Below, piece by piece: positions 6,041-8,628 of a stretch of 8,628 nucleotides of DNA. Source of the DNA: an uncultured Collinsella sp. (GTDB taxonomy: Bacteria; Actinomycetota; Coriobacteriia; Coriobacteriales; Coriobacteriaceae). Where the stretch lies: the NCBI GenBank assembly GCA_900549065.1, contig URNC01000085.1, positions 1 through 8,628 on the forward strand, given 5' to 3'. Each line of letters opens with the position of its first letter. Positions within the stretch are counted from its first letter, which is position 1. The position numbers were made by a program, and so were the translations under genes. Under the pieces are notes generated by a model. The model saw only the letters and a list, made by a program, of their open reading frames with translations, was not told where the DNA came from and searched no databases.

Positions 6041-7435
6041 TTACTTCTTGCTCTCGGGCAAGACTAGATCCACGGCAGCGTCCTTGGCGGCATCGATGTG
6101 CTGAGCCACGACCGGCGTCTGCGGAAGGATCAGGTTAAGGACAATGGCCATGATGGCGGTGGGGGTTACGGCATTGGAGCCGATGACGGTGGACACCCAG
6201 GCGGGCATACCCTCGCCGGCAAGGCAACCGCTGGCCATCCAGATACCCAGGCCAAAGACGACGGAGGTGCCGACGATAGTGGTAGTGCGCTGCGTGAGGC
6301 CCTCGCGGGTGAACATGCGCACGCCGTTCATGGTGATGGTGCCAAAGACGCCGACGGTCGCGCCGCCGATGACGGGCTGCGGGATAGCGGAAAGGACGGC
6401 AGAGAGCTGCGGGAACAGACCGGCGATGGCAAAGACGGCCGCGATGATCACAAAGACCCACTTGTTGACGACCTTGTTGGAGCAGATGATGCCCACGTTC
6501 TGGCCAAGGGCGCTGGTGGGAAGACCGCCCAGCAGGCCGCCGACCATAGAGGTGAGGCCCTGGGACACGATAGCGCCGGAGAGCTCGCGCTCGGTGGGCA
6601 TACGGTCGATGGAGCCCAGGCAGGCGGCGGAGACGTCACCGATAACCTGGATGGCAACCATGGGGAACACGACGGCGAGGGTAATGCAGACCTCGGGATC
6701 AAACTCGAGCGCGTAGGGCATGAGCTTGGGAAGGGCGAAGACCTGAGCGGTGGCGACGCTGGAGAAGTCGATCATGCCAAAGGGGATGGAGACGATCATG
6801 CCAACGATCATGCCAAAGAACACGGATCCCAGCTTGAGCGTGCCCTTGCCAAAGTTGGCGAGCGCAAAGACCACGGCGAAGGTGATAAGAGCGACGCACC
6901 AGGCCTGCGGGGTGCCCCACAGCGGCGTACCCATACCGCCGGCCATATACTTGACGGCCGTGGGATACAGCGAAACGCCGATGGAGAAGATGACCGTACC
7001 GGTCACGACGGGCGGGAACAGCCACTTGATCTTGCTGTAGGCCAGACCAAAGAGGACCGCGACGGCGCCGCCGACGATCTCGCCACCCAGCAGCGCACCA
7101 AAGCTAAAGCCCGAGGCACCCATGGCCTGCAGGGCCGGCAGGAACGCGAACGAAACGCCCATGACGATGGGCAGGCCGCCGCCGATGCGACGGAAGGGAG
7201 CGAAGGCCTGAAGGGCCGTGTCGATCGCCGAAAGAATGAGCGCGACCTGGATGATGTCGGTGCTCTGCTGGCTATTAAAGCCGTAGACGCCGGCCATGAT
7301 GACCGCCGGGGTAATGATGCCGGCAAACGATGCCAGTACGTGCTGAAGGGCACACGGGATCATTTCCTTAACGGGAGGCATGCCTTCGCGAGTGAACAGG
7401 GCTTCAGTGCCGTTCGTAACCGTCTCCTGGGTCAT
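6041..7435 (-). CDS. NCS2/NAT family purine (urate/xanthine-type) permease with altered substrate-site residues
   Basis: A 464-residue, very hydrophobic membrane protein of the nucleobase-ascorbate transporter family, normal length (about 14 membrane segments). The TM1 motif ALQHVLASFAG (Gln31-His32) is typical, as are VMGVSFAFLP (91-100) and the TM10 region GLPTSALGQNVGIICSNK (304-321). Compared with E. coli XanQ from memory, three positions differ. The TM8 glutamate of the IExxGD motif is Gln263 (AIQVIGDVS), the TM9 aspartate is Gln292 (SQGLTS), and the signature Thr is Asn320 (QNxGxxxxN). First gene of the minus-strand block, it likely brings the substrate into the cytoplasm for the downstream enzymes. 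Urate or xanthine is inferred from context only. ATG at 7435 has a weak GAGG/GGTGG ribosome region. The C-terminal tail is charged (VLPESKK). Confidence 0.88.
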   Translation of the reverse strand: MTQETVTNGTEALFTREGMPPVKEMIPCALQHVLASFAGIITPAVIMAGVYGFNSQQSTDIIQVALILSAIDTALQAFAPFRRIGGGLPIVMGVSFAFLPALQAMGASGFSFGALLGGEIVGGAVAVLFGLAYSKIKWLFPPVVTGTVIFSIGVSLYPTAVKYMAGGMGTPLWGTPQAWCVALITFAVVFALANFGKGTLKLGSVFFGMIVGMIVSIPFGMIDFSSVATAQVFALPKLMPYALEFDPEVCITLAVVFPMVAIQVIGDVSAACLGSIDRMPTERELSGAIVSQGLTSMVGGLLGGLPTSALGQNVGIICSNKVVNKWVFVIIAAVFAIAGLFPQLSAVLSAIPQPVIGGATVGVFGTITMNGVRMFTREGLTQRTTTIVGTSVVFGLGIWMASGCLAGEGMPAWVSTVIGSNAVTPTAIMAIVLNLILPQTPVVAQHIDAAKDAAVDLVLPESKK

Positions 7436-7522
7436 TTGACCACCAATCCTCGAAGTAGTTGTTTTCGCATCTAACGCTCTATTGTGACGCAGTGCGGGGT
7501 TGAGGTTGTGCCTTCATTGCAT

Positions 7523-7551
7523 ATCGTATTAAAGATGATTCTCATTCTCAA
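7523..7551 (-). promoter_or_regulatory. Candidate sigma-70-type promoter of the permease operon
   Basis: On the minus strand TTGAGA (7551-7546) and TACGAT (7528-7523) are separated by exactly 17 nt, giving a 5' leader of about 80 nt before the permease ATG. The flanks are AT-rich in an otherwise GC-rich window. No other comparably good promoter is seen in the spacers inside the block, so this may drive all five genes. Confidence 0.55.
7536..7550. promoter_or_regulatory. Fur-like operator candidate inside the operon promoter
   Basis: TGATTCTCATTCTCA matches the 7-1-7 Fur consensus TGATAATNATTATCA at 11 of 14 defined positions. It overlaps the -35 box and spacer of the candidate permease promoter, where a bound repressor would block polymerase. 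Iron control would make sense for a pathway needing many iron-sulfur clusters, but this is inference; AT-rich DNA can match by chance. Confidence 0.35.
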
Positions 7552-7774
7552 TAATAATTTTTTGTTATCAGACTATTCTTCAGCTGAAATAACGCATTTC
7601 CGCAGGTCAGGAAAGTGTCTGGTCAAAATAGCATCTAACTTTTCTTTTGGTCAACCGTTTACCGCTAAATTCCTACCGTTCGTCTGCATTACGCAATGTA
7701 CCTGCGGATATACGAGATGATGGGCAGCGTGTTACCATGAGAAAAAATTGTTATGAACATTTCCGATTTCACCC

Positions 7775-7781
7775 AAAGGAG
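7775..7781 (+). promoter_or_regulatory. Ribosome binding site fixing a GTG start for the regulator
   Basis: AAAGGAG, a near-ideal Shine-Dalgarno sequence, ends 6 nt before GTG at 7788. In-frame upstream starts (ATG at 7647 and 7737) have no comparable site and would add residues not expected for the family. Confidence 0.8.
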
Positions 7782-7787
7782 TTGCCC

Positions 7788-8444
7788 GTGAACGAGACCG
7801 TACGTCGCTTTTTGCCGATGGTCGATTTTCTGGAGCAGATACTCGGCAAAAACAGCGAAATCGTGCTGCACGATTTCTCGGATCCCGACCACGCCATCGT
7901 TGATATTCGCAACGGCATCGTGAGCGGCCGCAAGGTCGGCGGTCCCGCCACCGATCTGGCACTCAAGATCATGCACGACGCCAAGTATCGCGACCTGCCG
8001 TTTATTACGGGCTACGAGGGGCGCGGTGCCGGCGGCAAGACGTTGGAGTCAGCGACGTACTTTATCCGCGAGAATGACGAGATCGTCGGTATGCTCTGCG
8101 TTAACACCGACCTCTCGACTGTGCGCTCCATCAACGCCATGGCGCAGCAGCTCATGGCGTGCTTCGACGCGGCGCCGACGCGCACGGAGCCCGCCCCTAT
8201 CGAGGTCGAAAGCCTTTCGGAGTCCACACAGGAGCTCATCGACCGCAGCATTGCCGAGTTGCTGAGCGCGCGCGGGCTGGATGTAGCGTCGCTTGGTCAG
8301 AGCGACCGCGTGGACGTCATTCGCCACCTCAACGGTAACGGGGTGTTCATGCTCAAGGGCGCCGTGGCCTGCGCCGCCTCCGCGCTGGGCATCTCAGAGC
8401 CCAGCGTCTATCGCTACCTGCAAAAAGTCCGCAAGGAAGGCTAA
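7788..8444 (+). CDS. YheO-type transcriptional regulator (PAS-like sensor plus C-terminal HTH)
   Basis: A 218-residue cytoplasmic regulator. Residues 5-125 match the YheO-like PAS domain: SEIVLHDFSDPDHAIVDIRN (23-42), IVSGRKVGGPATDLAL (44-59), then a GYEGRGAGGKTLESATYFIR loop/strand and VGMLCVNTDLS (100-110). A variable linker (126-145) leads to the HTH domain, with GVFMLKGAVACAASALGISEPSVYRYLQKVRK (185-216); the helix-turn-helix lies at about 193-213. Length is normal (210-240 in the family). The sensor domain probably binds a small metabolite. Its divergent position next to the permease makes it the likely controller of the purine block, as activator or repressor unknown. GTG start chosen from the AAAGGAG site. 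Such regulators also sit by amino-acid and other catabolic genes, so the ligand is not settled. No clear terminator follows; the spacer to the IS element is 65 bp. Confidence 0.87.
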   Translation: MNETVRRFLPMVDFLEQILGKNSEIVLHDFSDPDHAIVDIRNGIVSGRKVGGPATDLALKIMHDAKYRDLPFITGYEGRGAGGKTLESATYFIRENDEIVGMLCVNTDLSTVRSINAMAQQLMACFDAAPTRTEPAPIEVESLSESTQELIDRSIAELLSARGLDVASLGQSDRVDVIRHLNGNGVFMLKGAVACAASALGISEPSVYRYLQKVRKEG

Positions 8445-8509
8445 CGAGCAAAATGAAGCGCGGCTCCACAAGCGATCCGTCACTTGACAAAAGACCCTGC
8501 AGCTCGCAC
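8445..8509. other. Short spacer between regulator and IS, with a 19-codon mini-ORF
   Basis: A plus-strand ATG at 8453 opens 19 codons (MKRGSTSDPSLDKRPCSSH) whose stop TGA is the first three bases of the IS end at 8510. AAGGAAGG lies 12 nt upstream, a rather long spacing. It could be the start of a gene cut off by the IS insertion or mere chance. No terminator hairpin for the regulator is evident. Confidence 0.25.
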
Positions 8510-8628
8510 TGAACTGCGCCCCAAATCTTGGACGCCCTAAATAGCGACTAGGCCGCAAGGGCCTGATTCCGGTACTCCTCCGGGGTCAGGCCCTTCAATC
8601 TTACCTGCCTCCGGCTCGTGTTCCAGTG
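8510..8628 (-). mobile_element. IS3-family insertion sequence, right end only (cut by window edge)
   Basis: The element end starts at 8510 with TGAACTGCGCCCC and runs through ...TTGGAC at 8533. This is the TGAACTG...GTCCAA-type terminal repeat common in IS3-family (IS150-like group) elements, lying just outside the transposase stop. The transposase C-terminus on the minus strand fills 8548-8628. The bases just before 8510 (GCAC) may be part of a short target duplication, but the other end is outside the window. Confidence 0.7.
8548..8628 (-). CDS. IS3-family transposase (OrfB/integrase), C-terminal 26 residues only
   Basis: Minus-strand translation from the window edge reads HWNTSRRQVRLKGLTP followed by EEYRNQALAA and a TAG stop at 8548-8550. 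The pattern YN.xR.Q..LKGLTPxEYR is the typical C-terminus of IS3-family DDE integrases. The catalytic core is outside the window, so completeness and activity cannot be judged. It ends 38 nt inside the element's terminal repeat boundary, as usual for such elements. Confidence 0.8.
   Translation of the reverse strand, partial: HWNTSRRQVRLKGLTPEEYRNQALAA

Larger units (their letters stand above)
7436..7787. other. 352-bp divergent intergenic region
   Basis: This AT-rich region separates the divergently transcribed permease and regulator genes. It holds the permease promoter and Fur-like site and a perfect 10-bp palindrome TTCAGCTGAA (7579-7588). It also has an imperfect palindrome CATTACGCAATG (7687-7698) and repeated GGTCA-type half sites: TGGTCAA at 7620-7626 and 7648-7654, its reverse complement at 7436-7442, and GGTCAG at 7605-7610. 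These are possible operator half sites. I see no convincing promoter for the regulator; GATATA/TATACG near 7707-7714 is the best -10-like stretch but lacks a good -35. A GTG-initiated plus-strand ORF here lacks a ribosome site and is not believed. Confidence 0.5.

Noticed and set aside
4655..6067. Plus-strand 470-codon ORF
   Set aside because: Runs opposite ssnA and through the structured spacer. His/Val/Gly/Ala-rich composition and no family resemblance.
6098..7474. Plus-strand 458-codon ORF opposite the permease
   Set aside because: Very Asp/Gly/His-rich with no domain. It is the complement of a strongly supported membrane protein gene.
7436..7515. Purine (guanine/xanthine) riboswitch in the permease leader
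   Set aside because: The roughly 80-nt leader shows neither the purine riboswitch core nor a convincing closing stem, so none is called.
7484..7720. 78-codon plus-strand ORF in the divergent region
   Set aside because: GTG start without a ribosome site, overlaps the operon promoter, and has AT-rich non-coding composition.

Overview
The window is about 60% GC by eye. It carries one block of five minus-strand genes with short spacers, a divergent plus-strand regulator, and the edge of an insertion sequence. The gene set is that of the anaerobic purine/urate catabolic clusters of gut bacteria: a YgfK-type flavoprotein, an SsnA amidohydrolase, an XdhD-like molybdenum hydroxylase and an NCS2 permease. 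The base composition, the strictly anaerobic iron-sulfur enzymology and the IS3-type element suggest a gut Coriobacteriia member, with Collinsella my best guess. That assignment is inference from style, not from a marker gene.

Layout, left to right. Positions 1-27 are not biological: they are the end of the Nextera transposase adapter, so the real sequence starts at 28 and the first gene is cut by a contig edge. The minus-strand block, read in transcription order (right to left), is: NCS2 purine permease (7435-6041), a 195-nt hairpin-rich spacer, ssnA (5845-4490), a 149-nt spacer with one very strong hairpin, ygfK (4340-1341), a four-cluster RnfB-like ferredoxin (1329-850), and a 2Fe-2S plus molybdopterin-domain hydroxylase (837 to the edge). 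To the right, a 352-bp AT-rich divergent region holds a good sigma-70-like promoter with an overlapping Fur-like palindrome. It separates the permease from a plus-strand YheO-type PAS/HTH regulator (7788-8444). From about 8510 an IS3-family element starts; only its terminal repeat and the last 26 codons of its transposase are inside the window.

Likely joint function: the permease imports a purine (urate or xanthine class). The molybdenum hydroxylase and YgfK interconvert purine oxidation states. The ferredoxin is placed to shuttle electrons between the hydroxylase, which shows no FAD subunit here, and YgfK, which has both FAD and an FMN-type barrel. SsnA hydrolyses or deaminates a ring intermediate. 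The divergent regulator probably senses a small molecule and controls the block. Later pathway genes found in such clusters elsewhere (hydantoinase, diaminopropionate lyase, carbamoyltransferase and carbamate kinase types) are not in the window.

The points most worth a second look are: (1) the permease lacks both membrane carboxylates that are normally essential in the NCS2/NAT family (both are Gln here); (2) the ferredoxin is a free-standing copy of the RnfB iron-sulfur region with no membrane anchor; (3) YgfK has the domains of dihydropyrimidine dehydrogenase in permuted order; (4) the Fur-like operator candidate lies inside the operon promoter; (5) the structured RNA leader precedes ssnA.
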